64,000 bases of DNA from Streptomyces sp. PH10-H1 (GCF_030063355.1 NZ_JASISZ010000034.1:1-64000); one strand, 5' to 3'; numbered from the stretch's first letter, positions 26,648 to 35,766 are shown. The notes: generated from the sequence alone by a model not told the origin. Program-made: numbers and translations.

Positions 26648-27502
26648 CTGCAACCTCAAGTTATCGAAGGTGGGGGGGATGGCCCGGCGGTTGCACCTCA
26701 GACCAGTCACTGCCGAATGCCGCACATGTCCGATCCGCCCTATGCGTTATGGCCAGCGCCGCGACGGCAGGCAGCGACAACGGAGTGTATTCTCGTCAAC
26801 TCGCTGCGCCACCAAGGAGCATAGCCGCTACTGGTATGCCCCAGGCACACTTCGCCCAACTGGCAAGACGCGAACTACGCTGTAATTTAAGGGCTTTGAT
26901 GCGACACCAGAATCGAATCCATGCACGTCGCCAATGGTCTCGCGCAGGGTCACGATGGGGATGCGCCGGGGTGACCGGCGAGGTATCGGACCACGCGGTT
27001 CGTCCGGTTGGGAGTGCGATCGCCGGGCCCGCCCACCGGCTTGTCGGACCTACCGGAGGCCGGCGCCGGAGCCGGCGAGCGCACGGTGGCGCGCCGGGGC
27101 GCGAGATGTCATACGTCGCGCCGTTGGCGCCGGGCGAGTAGTTCCGAACGCCCCCCGGAGGGCGGCGGGGGACCGTCGCGGCTCGATGTCCAAGGGCACC
27201 TGGCTCACCCTCTCCGGGTTTACGCCTGGCGGGAATGCGATCCTATGTGGTCACGAACACCACGTGCACCCGCAGATGGGAGATGACGGGACGGCACCGC
27301 CGTATGTCGGCGGTGAGTTCCCAGCATGGTGACATCAACCCAGCTCGTTATGCACAGCATTGTCGGCGCGCTGTTCCCCGCGTTCGGCCCGGCGTCGGCG
27401 GCACCAGTTGCTCGTCAAGGATGCAGTTCGGTCTGCCCCGCTCCCGGGCACACCCGAGTCCGCCGGTCCCGGCCGCGCCCTCAGGGCCCGCGGCGCGGGG
27501 CG
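26648..27502. other. Gene-poor gap between conservon and DUF5999 gene
   Basis: No convincing gene is visible. The part at about 26860-26930 is AT-richer than its surroundings and probably includes the conservon promoter or acquired DNA. Several short frames (for example one at 27186-27332, about 48 codons) have no ribosome site. Near 27052-27078 there is a GC-rich self-complementary stretch (GGCGCCGGAGCCGGCG). Confidence 0.4.
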
Positions 27503-27715
27503 TCAGGCTGCGGCTGCGGCTGCGACGATGTCTGCGCCGGTCGGCCGGTGAGGGGCGATGATCCGCCCGTCGGGCAGTAGTTCACCGGTGTCCTCGAAGA
27601 GCAGGACGCCGTTGCACAGCAGACTCCAGCCCTGTTCCGGGTGGTGGGCCACGATGAGTGCGGCTTCCCGGTCCGGGTGGGAGGCGGTCGGGCACTGCGG
27701 CTGGTGAGAGCACAT
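27503..27715 (-). CDS. DUF5999 family small protein
   Basis: The 70-residue protein begins MCSHQPQCPTASHPDREAA, then EQGWSLLCNGVLLFEDTGELLP and RIIAPHRP. This matches the DUF5999 family found in most Streptomyces genomes, with two conserved Cys/His near the N-terminus and no known function. The start at 27715 fits the family; the frame is open to 27877 but the extra residues look like chance sequence. The stop lies in a run of Ala codons. Confidence 0.88.
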   Translation of the reverse strand: MCSHQPQCPTASHPDREAALIVAHHPEQGWSLLCNGVLLFEDTGELLPDGRIIAPHRPTGADIVAAAAAA

Positions 27716-28446
27716 GAGGTTCCGTCCTATCGATCGACCAGCGGTTGAGGTGGGTGGGGGCGGACCCAGGGGGTGGGAATGTCGGGGAACATTCCCGGTC
27801 TGCCCCCGGTATCCGCCGTCCGGTCCTTCTTCCCGGTACGGGCGGCGAAGCTTGCGCCTTGCGGGGCGGTGGCTCACAGCCCGACATCGAATTTCTCAAG
27901 CGTGCCCATACTGGCGCCGACGTCATGAGCGAGGGTGGCGGCGTGGTGGGGCAGGCCGGTCAGGGTGGCCCGCAGCAGAGACACGGCGGCCTGACGGTCA
28001 GCGGCGGCGCGGCTCCGCGCCCGCACGCATCGGCGTAGCGGCTGCCCGCCGGCGGGCCGGACAGGTCCTGGCCACGCCCTGGACACCGGGCCGGTCACCA
28101 TGAGCCGCTGGCGCCGCTCGAGCCGTGACCGTACGCCGCTGCGGTGCAGGCCCGGCGCGGGGCACGGCGCCCGGAAGCCGGTGGCGTCCAGGCGATCTGG
28201 CAGGTGCGCCACCGGCTTCGGCGTGGTCTCAGGCGATACTGCGGGACGGCGAAGTCGTTGATCGCCGCCTGCGCGGCTTCCGCTGCCTGCCGCGCCGCGA
28301 CGCCCTTCTCCTTCGCAGACGCCGCTCCGGCCACAACTGCGGCGCCCGCGGCCTTGGCGGCCTCTCCCGCCTCGACAGCGACCAGGCAGATCACGGGCGC
28401 CAGGCCGGGCAAACAGCCTGCGCCGCGTCTCCCCCGCGGCACCCCG
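27716..28446. other. Gene-poor accessory gap, possible decayed ORFs
   Basis: Two leftward frames are open. One (28095-28442) is Ala-rich and starts five bases after the permease stop. The other (27874-28212) ends RATLTGLPHHAATLAHDVG, then MGTLEKFDVGL. Neither has a good ribosome site or a recognised domain, and the second may be the tail of a decayed gene. I see no RNA gene here. Confidence 0.35.
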
Positions 28447-30009
28447 TCACATGGACAGAGTGTTCTCCATCGGAGCGGGTGAGCGGTCCTCGCGGATCCT
28501 GTCCTGTGGGCGCTTGACGATCAGATAGAGCACCCCTGCGCCCAGCACCACGGCCGTGCCCAGAAGCGCGGCCCACACCTGGTACCAGGGCGCGCCCGGC
28601 GGGGCGAGGATGACCCGCGGCCAGCAGACGTTGGCCACCTCGAAGCCGGTCCACAGCACCGCCAGGACGTTGAGCACGGTGCCCCGGCGACCCTGCTGGA
28701 TATGACCGGAGGGCACCCAGGTGCCGCGCAGCCGGGCCACCAGCGCGGCCAGCGACACCAGGAAGAACGGCACGTAGGTGGCGGCGGTGCCGAACGCGAT
28801 CAGGCTGCCGATGGCGGTGGCGTTGAGCCCGAGCAGCAGCGCGGCGCTGCTGACCAGGGTGGAGGCGACCAGGCCGCCGATGGGCGCCTGGCGCTTATTG
28901 ACCTTCCTGACCTGGCGCGAGAACGGGAAGACGTCGTCCCGGGCCAGCGAGTAGACACCGCGGGCGGCCCCGCCTTGGGAGGCCATCGCGCAGGCCAGGA
29001 AGCCGACGAGTACGACCGCGACGAACGGCTTGTCCGACCAGGAGCCGAAGGCGGAGGTGACCGCGGTGGTCACCGGGTCCAGGTCTTCGCCGGCCACCAC
29101 CCGCGCCGGGTCGGGGTGCGCCAGGGCCACCGAGAGCGCGTTGAGGATGACGACCGCGCCGACACTGAGCAGCGCCCACCACATGGCGCGCGGCACCTGC
29201 CGGCCCGCGTCCTTGGTCTCCTCGGCGGTCGACACACAGGCGTCGAAACCGATGAACGCCCAGCCTGCGACGGCGATCACCGCGAGGAACGCCATCCCGG
29301 TGGATCCCCCGGACAGCTGCTCGGCGCCCAGTGTCTTGGTGAACAGCGAGAAGTCGTGCTCCCGGTAGAACAGCAGCAGCGAGAACCCGACGAGCACCGA
29401 CGCGACCGCCTCGGCGGCGATCCCCATCGAGACGAAGCGGCGCAGGATGTTGATGCCGTACGCGTTGACCAGCGTGCAGAGCAGCAGGATGCCGACGGCC
29501 ACCGCGATCATGCCGCCGGGTGACGGCGTGACCCCGACGAGCGCGAACACCCAGGGCGCGGCCAGATAGGCCACGGTCGTATTGCCGAACATCACCGCGA
29601 ACTGCCACACCCAGCCGCTCAGCCAGCCGAAGGACGGCCCCAGAAGGCGCCGCCCCCACTGGTACGGCCCGCCTGCCAGTGGCCACTGCGAGGCCAGTTC
29701 GGAGTAGACGTTCACCACCAGGCACTGCCCGAGCAGCACGATCGGCAGCGCCCACACCCATGCGGGCCCGGCGATCATCGTGCCGACCTCGGACACCGCG
29801 TACAGGGCGACCACGGGAGAGACCACCGCGAAGCCCATGGAGATGTTCCCCATGACGCCGAGACTGCGCCGGAGCTCCTGCTGGTAGCCCAGGGCGCGCA
29901 AGCGGTCGGCGTCGGAGTCGGATCCGGTGCGGGGCTCAGTTCCGGTGGAGGGCTCAGTTCCGCCGGGAGGCTCAGTTCCGGTTCTGACTCCGGAGGAGGG
30001 TTCAGTCAT
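28447..30009 (-). CDS. APC-family amino-acid/polyamine permease
   Basis: The 520-residue protein has about 12 transmembrane helices and the APC opening SMGFAVVSPVVALYAV (helix 1) followed by SQWPLAGGPYQWGRRLLG. It should import an amino acid, GABA-like compound or amine by proton symport. The first ~30 residues are a hydrophilic TEP/GTEP-repeat tail. It is divergent from a TetR gene with a perfect operator between them, so it is likely repressed until its substrate or a signal binds the TetR protein. Substrate unknown. Confidence 0.88.
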   Translation of the reverse strand: MTEPSSGVRTGTEPPGGTEPSTGTEPRTGSDSDADRLRALGYQQELRRSLGVMGNISMGFAVVSPVVALYAVSEVGTMIAGPAWVWALPIVLLGQCLVVNVYSELASQWPLAGGPYQWGRRLLGPSFGWLSGWVWQFAVMFGNTTVAYLAAPWVFALVGVTPSPGGMIAVAVGILLLCTLVNAYGINILRRFVSMGIAAEAVASVLVGFSLLLFYREHDFSLFTKTLGAEQLSGGSTGMAFLAVIAVAGWAFIGFDACVSTAEETKDAGRQVPRAMWWALLSVGAVVILNALSVALAHPDPARVVAGEDLDPVTTAVTSAFGSWSDKPFVAVVLVGFLACAMASQGGAARGVYSLARDDVFPFSRQVRKVNKRQAPIGGLVASTLVSSAALLLGLNATAIGSLIAFGTAATYVPFFLVSLAALVARLRGTWVPSGHIQQGRRGTVLNVLAVLWTGFEVANVCWPRVILAPPGAPWYQVWAALLGTAVVLGAGVLYLIVKRPQDRIREDRSPAPMENTLSM

Positions 30010-30064
30010 GGGACACCTCGTCGAAGAGGGGAGCGTACGGGCTGCGCCGATGCACTCCGACCTA

Positions 30065-30083
30065 AAACTAACTTTGTTAGTTT
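30065..30083. promoter_or_regulatory. Perfect 19-bp operator AAACTAAC-TTT-GTTAGTTT
   Basis: Two perfect 8-base arms (30065-30072 and 30076-30083) are separated by TTT. The site is AT-rich in GC-rich surroundings. It lies between the permease start (30009) and the TetR start (30203), which is the expected position and symmetry for a TetR dimer site controlling both promoters. Confidence 0.8.
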
Positions 30084-30202
30084 GCGGACCTTAGCCTTCC
30101 CCCGGCCCGTTGTGAACCCTCTGCGCCCCGATAGCCTGACGACGCTGCCGGGAGGGCCTCCTCCGGGCGGCTCCGCCAGCAACGAAGGAGAAGGTCAGCG
30201 TC

Positions 30203-30844
30203 GTGGGCCGACCGCATCTCGCCGTCCTGAACCGCGCGATCATCGCGCGCGCCGCCCTCGACCTCCTCGACGAGGAGGGCCCCCAGGCGCTGACGATGCG
30301 GGCCCTCGCGACACGTTTGGGCGTGCGCGGCGCATCGCTCTACAACCACATCGGATCCAAGGACGACGTACTCGACGCGGCCTCACAGCTGATCAACGAG
30401 GAAATCGACCTGAGCCCACTGCAGGCGCCGGACTGGCGCGACGGCATCGCCGAGTACGCCCGCGGCTACCGGCGGGTCTATCTGCGGCACACCAACATGA
30501 TCGCGCTGGTCGCCCGGCGGCGAGTCGAGGCCGACCGGGCCCTGCGCGGATACGACACCCTCATGGCCACCCTGACCCGGGCCGGCTGCGCACCGGCCAT
30601 CGCGGCCGAGGTCGCGGCCGCCATCGACTACCTCGTCCTCGGCTCCGCGCTGGAGACCTTCACCGCCGGCTTCACCCGCCCCCCGCAGGACTACCGCCCC
30701 GAATACCCGGCACTCGCCGACTCCCTCGGGCAGGCCGCCGCGCTGGACGACGACCCGGCCGCACTCGACGAACGCGGCTTCGAGCTCGGCCTCGGCCTGA
30801 TCCTCGACGGCATGGCGGGGCGGCTGACCGCACAACGGCCGTAA
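30203..30844 (+). CDS. TetR-family regulator (TetR_C type)
   Basis: The 213-residue regulator starts GTG after GAAGGAGAAGG. The N-terminal HTH reads ALTMRALATRLGVRGASLYNHIGSK with the typical Tyr-Asn-His end of the recognition helix. The C-terminal domain (about 75-205) resembles TetR_C ligand-binding domains (RVYLRHTNMIALVA, and YLVLGSALETFTAGF). It should repress the divergent permease gene and itself through the 19-bp palindrome. The inducer is unknown. Confidence 0.9.
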   Translation: MGRPHLAVLNRAIIARAALDLLDEEGPQALTMRALATRLGVRGASLYNHIGSKDDVLDAASQLINEEIDLSPLQAPDWRDGIAEYARGYRRVYLRHTNMIALVARRRVEADRALRGYDTLMATLTRAGCAPAIAAEVAAAIDYLVLGSALETFTAGFTRPPQDYRPEYPALADSLGQAAALDDDPAALDERGFELGLGLILDGMAGRLTAQRP

Positions 30845-30876
30845 GGCCCTGGCGCCGGATGAGGGCAGATCCAATG

Positions 30877-30899
30877 AGCCGGACACCCTTTCTCCGGCT
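30877..30899 (+). terminator. Hairpin after the TetR gene
   Basis: AGCCGGA (30877-30883) pairs with TCCGGCT (30893-30899) around a nine-base loop, 33 bases past the TetR stop. It is a modest intrinsic-terminator-like structure, with no T-run. Confidence 0.4.
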
Positions 30900-30914
30900 G
30901 CTCCGCATCCACAA

Positions 30915-31278
30915 TCATTCACGCGCAATGTGTCGCGAGGGAGCACGGCTTCCCACCGCAATGGTGAGCGCGACGACGATCAGCATCGCCGCGACGGCGA
31001 ACGTGATCCGCATACCGGTGGCAACGGCCTAGCCGACCGACGCTGACGATCAGGGTGGTGATGGCGAGGAGATGGGCGAGGACGATCCACTGGACTCCCT
31101 GGAAAGAGGCGGTGAACGCCTGTGCCAACGTCGGCAGGGCAACATTGGCGGTGCTGGTGCCGAGCGAGGACAGCAGCATGGAAAGCGAAAGGCCGGCGAG
31201 CGTCCACCGAACCGAAGGCGTCCGTTCCGCACTTCCGGCTACCGCCTCATCTCGTCCCGCATTGACTGGCCTCAACAT
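30915..31278 (-). pseudogene. MFS exporter with internal deletion
   Basis: The start encodes TPSVRWTLAGLSLSMLL, then SSLGTSTANVALPTLAQAF and VQWIVLAHLLAITTLIVSVGRLG. This is the first two helices of a DHA2 (EmrB/QacA-like) multidrug exporter. At about 31035 it jumps, in another frame, to the last helix MRITFAVAAMLIVVALTIAVG and a stop at 30915. About 350-400 codons are missing between. It is a deletion-derived remnant with no function expected. Confidence 0.8.
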
Positions 31279-31346
31279 GAACTCCGTTCTCTGGCGGCTC
31301 TTCAAGCGCGGTCGTCAGGTCACCGCTGACCCCATGTCCGGCACGG

Positions 31347-31935
31347 TCACCGAGCCGAGCGCACGCCCGTGAAGACCGTGGTGGCGGAGAGAAGGAAGGC
31401 GTCGGGCCGCCGCAGGATGCCCTCCGGTGCCGCGGGATCGAGCAGCACGTCGAGTGTTGTGCGGTCCTCCACGTCAAGGGAGTCGCTCATCGTTGCCCGC
31501 AGCCGGGTCAGTTGGGCATGCAGGAAAGCGCGGGCCGTCTCGCCCAGCGGTGCCGGCAGGTCGAGGAGGGAGGTGATACTGCCGACGCGGGTGAGCCCGG
31601 CGCGGCTGAGCATCGCGGGCCAGTCCTCGACCACGGTGGTGCTGCCGGGCACTTCGGCTCGCATGATCTCGAACCAGTGCTCCTGGGCGGCGTCGAGCCG
31701 GGCCTGGAGACCCGGCCTGCCGATGCCGATGTCGCGCGGCAGGAAGCGCATCGGCAGGCCGCCCTCCGCTACGGCGAGCAGCCCGCCGGGCCTCAGCACA
31801 CCGGCGAGCGCGTTCAGCGCGCCCTGCTGATCGCCGAGGTGGTGCACGGCCCTGCTGCTCCAGACCAGATCCGCCGTGCCGAGTCCGCCCTCCCCGTGCT
31901 CGTCACCGCCGTCCAGGCCCTCGGGCAGCTCCGCG
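31347..31935 (-). pseudogene. SAM-dependent methyltransferase lacking its N-terminus
   Basis: The retained C-terminal ~190 codons include ADLVWSSRAVHHLGDQQ, LRPGGLLAVAEGGLPMRFLP and the end of a class I methyltransferase. The N-terminal glycine-rich SAM-binding motif is absent. The homologous reading stops at about 31935, exactly where a rightward XRE/cupin regulator frame begins mid-domain. So two divergent genes appear joined by a deletion that removed both 5' ends and the promoter region. Confidence 0.7.
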
Positions 31936-32447
31936 TGCCGGACACCCTGGCCGCGCTCTCCGAGGCGACCGGCATCTCCAAGAGCACCCTCTCCCGGCTG
32001 GAGTCCGGACAGCGCCGCCCCAGCCTGGAACTGCTGCTGCCGCTCGCCGGCGCCTACCACGTGCCCCTGGACGACCTGATCGGCGCCCCCGAAGTGGGAG
32101 ATCCCCGGGTACGGCTGACACCCCGCACCCTGCCGAGCGGCGGTACGTTCGTACCCCTGTCCCGGAGCCCGGGCCCCCTCCAGGCGTACAAGATGATCAT
32201 CTCCGACCGGGGTGCCGAGCCGGATCTCCGTACGCACGAGGGCTACGAATGGCTGTACGTGCTGGACGGCCGGCTGCGGCTCGTGCTCGGCGAGCACGAT
32301 CTGGTCCTCGGCCCCGGCGAAGTCGCCGAGTTCGACACCCGGCTGCCCCACTGGTTCAGCAGCGCGGACGGGCGGCCTGTCGAGATCCTCAGCCTCTTCG
32401 GGAGGCAGGGGGAGCGCATGCACGTGCGCGCGAAGCCCCGGGCATGA
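31936..32447 (+). pseudogene. XRE/cupin transcriptional regulator lacking its N-terminus
   Basis: The reading begins inside the helix-turn-helix: TLAALSEATGISKSTLSRLE, then SGQRRPSLELLLPLAGAYHV. A cupin domain follows with HEGYEWLYVLDGRLRLVLG and ends FGRQGERMHVRA. The first ~20-25 residues normal for this family are replaced by unrelated sequence. The cupin is intact, so a GTG at about 31899 could in principle give a near-complete protein. Loss of the promoter with the N-terminus makes function doubtful. Confidence 0.65.
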
Positions 32448-32739
32448 CGGCGACACCTCGGGGTCCGTCTTTTAGCTCGCGCGCAACCACTCGTCGAGAG
32501 CGGCGAAGTCCGCGTCGGTGAGGCCGTCGCTTTTCAACCGGAATGCGGAGGGACGGTTCTGCCACGGTGGATCAGCAGTGGAGTGGCCTGAATCCACCGT
32601 AGACGGAGGACATACGGTCGGGCACCGTGGGTGATCGCATATCCGGAACCGATGTTCGCTCACCGGCACCCGGGTAGGCATCTTCATCCATTCAGCAACA
32701 GGAACCGGGGTCCTTCGTGAGACACGTGACCAACAGGCT

Positions 32740-33237
32740 TTGGCCGCTCTGTCGTCCGCCGCGCTCTTGTCGCTCGGAGCTGCCACCTCCGCGCATGCGG
32801 ACGGCCCCGACAACGGCTACTACAACAAGATGACCAACCTGAATTCGGGTATGTGCGCTGCGGTGGGCAACAATTCCACCTCGCCCGGCGCCGGGTTGAT
32901 CCAGTTCCCTTGCGACAACAAGTACAACAAGCAGTTCGCGGCCGGCTGGGCGGGCAGCAACGCCTACTTCCTGCGCATCCGCTCGGACAATCAGTGTGTC
33001 ACTGTCCAGAGCTGGGCCGAGCACGCCCTGGTCGTCCAGTCGTACTGTGCGAACAGCGACGCGCAGGTGTGGGTGGCTGAGTCGCTGGGCAACGACAGCT
33101 ACCGGCTCAGGAACCGTGCCAGCGGCCTGTGCCTGACGGCGGCCTGGGGCATGACGAACAGTGGCCAGCCCCTCGACCAGTCCACGTGCGGTGGATTCAA
33201 CGGTCAGGCTTGGCGCTTCTCCGCGATGCACAACTGA
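32740..33237 (+). CDS. Secreted ricin-type beta-trefoil lectin, probable frameshift in signal peptide
   Basis: The mature part (from DGPDNGYYNK) is ~145 residues with six Cys and three Q-x-W-like motifs (QFAAGW, AQVW, GQAW), i.e. one ricin-B beta-trefoil that would bind sugars outside the cell. The frame only opens from TTG 32740, which gives a signal peptide without a basic start. A GTG at 32717 encodes MRHVTNRL in the next frame. If one T were restored in CTTTGG (32738-32742), the signal would read MRHVTNRLLAALSSAALLSL, a textbook signal peptide. A one-base deletion is therefore likely. Confidence 0.75.
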   Translation: MAALSSAALLSLGAATSAHADGPDNGYYNKMTNLNSGMCAAVGNNSTSPGAGLIQFPCDNKYNKQFAAGWAGSNAYFLRIRSDNQCVTVQSWAEHALVVQSYCANSDAQVWVAESLGNDSYRLRNRASGLCLTAAWGMTNSGQPLDQSTCGGFNGQAWRFSAMHN

Positions 33238-33355
33238 TCGCGTGATTCCGGACTTCCGGGCAGTGGGCTGACGCCTTCGCCCGCTGCCATCGAGCCTCGC
33301 GCCCTCGCTCAATCCCCGCCGGGAGACGACATCCTGCGGGATGAGAAACCGAAAG

Positions 33356-33426
33356 GCCCCCGCCCGGCACATGCGCGAGCCCAGCGCGATGTATTCGCGC
33401 GCGGCACTCACGTGCCGGTCGGGGGC
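33356..33426. repeat. Long inverted repeat between lectin and TDT transporter genes
   Basis: GCCCCCGCCCGGCAC (33356-33370) pairs with GTGCCGGTCGGGGGC (33412-33426) with one mismatch in 15. The ~41-base loop itself has GCGCGA/TCGCGC pairing. It lies between convergent genes and probably terminates both. Confidence 0.6.
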
Positions 33427-33464
33427 ACCTGACGCCAATCCCCGTCCCGAGCAGGGATGGAGAA

Positions 33465-34496
33465 CTACGGGCGGAGATCGTCGCTGCGCGCGGCGCCCAA
33501 CCCGACGGCGGTCAGGACCCAGGCGGCCACCGCGATCCACAGCAGGACCTGGCCCACGGTGTGCGGCCAGTCGATGCCGGTCGCGTCGGCTGTGGACAGA
33601 CAGGCGGCGGCGGTCATGCCGAGAGGGAACACCGTCGCCCAGCGCCGGATGTCGTAGTGCGGGCGCGGCCAGCGCGCCTCGGCGACCGCCAGGACCGCAT
33701 ACCAACCCAGGGCGAGAGCGAGCAGTCCGAGCGTGGCGGTGCGCAGCGCGGTGTGCGCGGCGCCGGCCCACACCGGGGATGCGGTGAGTTTGGATCCGGC
33801 CAGAGCGGAGATGGCCAGCGCGCCGCCCGCCACCCACTGATCACCCGCCCCGGTCGCCACCTGCCGGAAGTCGAAGCGCAGGAGAGCATCCAGATACAGC
33901 AGCAGTCCGAGGAAGAAGCAGACCAGCGCCGCCCAGTCCAGCCAGTCACGCCGGCCGCCCGCTGCGAGGACAGCGGCCAGGACGGACAGGCCCTGGGTGG
34001 CCACGCACACCAGGAACGCCGCCCCCGGCATCCGCCGCTGCCAGTGACGCACGACCGTGAACATCAACCCGGGCCAGCACACCGTGGCCAGCACCAGCAG
34101 GATGGCGGCGACGGTCTGCCAGCCGAACAGGGACAGCCGGACGCCGAGAACCGTGGTGGCGGCGACGGCGGTCAAAGCCGGCGGAGTGTCGGCCTCGGCT
34201 TCGAAACGGGCGCGGTCGCCGAGGAGGCGCGCGGCGAAGTCGCCTGCGAGCAGCAGCCACAGCAGCCCGGTGAGGGCCAGTGCGGCCAGCGACAGGCTGT
34301 CGTGACCCGTCTGATGCAGGCCGATGGAAATGATGCCGGTGGCATTGACGGCGGCGCCGGCCGCCGGCGGAAGGTCGGCCCACCAGTGGCCGGGCGGAGG
34401 GTTCACCCTTCCAGCGGAAGCTGTCGGTCTGTCAACCGCAAACGCAGTGGGCCAATGGGGCCACGTCCGGCCCCGCCTGCAGGAGCCGGGGCTCAT
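33465..34496 (-). CDS. TDT-family transporter (tellurite resistance/C4-dicarboxylate type)
   Basis: The hydrophobic protein of 313-343 residues has about ten transmembrane helices. Typical family segments are WWADLPPAAGAAVNATGIIS, SLFGWQTVAAILLVLATVCW and VFPLGMTAAAC. TDT proteins export or import organic anions such as malate or sulfite, and some are linked to tellurite resistance. The start is uncertain: ATG 34496 or GTG 34406. The first gives ~30 extra residues with no homology expectation, the second fits the family length but has its ribosome site directly abutting. Substrate unknown. Confidence 0.8.
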   Translation of the reverse strand: MSPGSCRRGRTWPHWPTAFAVDRPTASAGRVNPPPGHWWADLPPAAGAAVNATGIISIGLHQTGHDSLSLAALALTGLLWLLLAGDFAARLLGDRARFEAEADTPPALTAVAATTVLGVRLSLFGWQTVAAILLVLATVCWPGLMFTVVRHWQRRMPGAAFLVCVATQGLSVLAAVLAAGGRRDWLDWAALVCFFLGLLLYLDALLRFDFRQVATGAGDQWVAGGALAISALAGSKLTASPVWAGAAHTALRTATLGLLALALGWYAVLAVAEARWPRPHYDIRRWATVFPLGMTAAACLSTADATGIDWPHTVGQVLLWIAVAAWVLTAVGLGAARSDDLRP

Positions 34497-34627
34497 GGGC
34501 TGGAGTTCCGTCCCTGCTCTGGACCGTTGAGGTGTTGTCCCGGTACGAGTGAGGGCCTGGCGCATTGCCGGGTTCCCGGGGCAGGACTTTGTGGACCTGA
34601 CGGCTTCCACACCCCGAGGAGTTCCTC

Positions 34628-34750
34628 ATGCCTGTCGATCCGACCGACCCGGAGACGTTCGAGAACGACGACGTCACCGAGTTTGCAGCGGAGACCCCCG
34701 AGGCGGATGCCTCTCGCGTCGTAACGCTGGACAAGGACGACTACCGATAG
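34628..34750 (+). CDS. Small acidic peptide, 40 residues, RiPP-precursor-like
   Basis: A strong ribosome site (GAGGAG, six bases upstream) precedes an ATG encoding 40 residues: MPVDPTDPETFENDD at the start, an AAETPEADAS middle, and TLDKDDYR at the C-terminus. It is strongly acidic, has no Cys, and has a single Tyr next to the terminal Arg. This is the composition of a RiPP leader-plus-core. No modifying enzyme is adjacent; the next gene, about 170 bases on, is a GNAT acetyltransferase. It could be an orphan precursor acted on in trans, or another small regulatory protein. Function not known. Confidence 0.6.
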   Translation: MPVDPTDPETFENDDVTEFAAETPEADASRVVTLDKDDYR

Positions 34751-34920
34751 ATCGCCGCACTCCCGCGCGCCCTCCCCCGCACCACGCCGGGCTACTACGG
34801 GCTAGGGCAGAACGGTCTTCCCAGCACCGTTTTCGATCCGCCAGGCCATGGCCGAGACCGTCACACATGCCCAATGTAAGGTCTGCAAGTGGCTATGGTC
34901 TATTACGCGAGGTGGTCGTG

Positions 34921-35688
34921 ATGGTGGCAGAACTCGCACGGGCATGGGTGGCCGGCTGGGTGCTCTCACGGGAGACCGCGCCGCCGGTCGAGGAGCCGTG
35001 GGGCCTTCGGGTCGATGTCGGGCTGCCGAACCATGTGGCCCGCCATGTGCTGCCCGACGCCGACGAGACGACCGTGCGCAAGGTCGCCGAGACGGTCACC
35101 ACTCCTGGCACCTGGATCAAGGCGTTCGTCCCACCGGAGTCCATGGCCTCTTGGCTCACCCCCGACTGGACATCCGGCGACGCCGGCTTCCTGATGGCCA
35201 CCGACATTCGCCCCTCGCCCACCCCCACCCCCGAGGGCTACGAGCTCACCACCGAGACCAGAGGCGCGGTCATCCGCGCGAGTGTGCTCGCCGCTGACGG
35301 TTCCATCGCCGCCCGCGGCCAGATCGCCCCCATCGGCGAGACCGCTGTCATCGACCAGGTCACGACCGATCTCGCCCACCAACGCCGGGGCCTGGGCAGC
35401 TTCGTCATGCGCACCCTTGCGAACGTCGCGACCGAGAAGGGCGCCACCACCGGCGTGCTCGGCGCGACCGTCGAGGGCCGGGCGCTGTACGAGTCGCTGG
35501 GCTGGAGCGTGCACGCGCCGCTCGCCGGTTTCGTCTACAAGGCCGTGGCCGTCTGCCCGTTCCGGACCGGACAACAGCCTCGTTTTCGGCAATTGAGATC
35601 GTCGGGAACTCGCGAAACAGACGCCGTCGGCGCCGCTCCGCGAGGAATTGCCCGTGAGTTCGAACCAGGCGGCATTGCCCGGCCGTGA
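34921..35688 (+). CDS. GNAT-family acetyltransferase
   Basis: The 255-residue protein starts ATG after GAGGTGG. The GNAT core lies in the C-terminal half: VIDQVTTDLAHQRRGLGSFV is the acetyl-CoA-binding motif A (Q/RxxGxG), followed by TGVLGATVEGRALYESLGW. Residues 1-110 are not recognised. The last ~45 residues are basic and may extend past the domain. Its downstream position suggests a possible, unproven link with the small acidic peptide. Confidence 0.82.
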   Translation: MVAELARAWVAGWVLSRETAPPVEEPWGLRVDVGLPNHVARHVLPDADETTVRKVAETVTTPGTWIKAFVPPESMASWLTPDWTSGDAGFLMATDIRPSPTPTPEGYELTTETRGAVIRASVLAADGSIAARGQIAPIGETAVIDQVTTDLAHQRRGLGSFVMRTLANVATEKGATTGVLGATVEGRALYESLGWSVHAPLAGFVYKAVAVCPFRTGQQPRFRQLRSSGTRETDAVGAAPRGIAREFEPGGIARP

Positions 35689-35766
35689 CCCGTGGTGGCG
35701 GTCGCCGCCGCGCCCGCGGCGCCTCGATATCACCGGCCTCCTGGAAAATCCGGGCGTTTCCGCCAA

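Noticed and set aside
27186-27332. Small ORF of about 48 codons
   Set aside because: No ribosome site and no recognised similarity.
28095-28442. Ala-rich leftward ORF just after the permease
   Set aside because: Starts close to the permease stop but lacks a ribosome site; composition is typical of a chance frame.
32472-32590. Leftward frame ending GLTDADFAALDEWLRAS as a gene
   Set aside because: No start, no ribosome site and only a short tail; at most an unidentifiable remnant. The 9-base inverted repeat at 32564-32600 nearby is too weak to assign.
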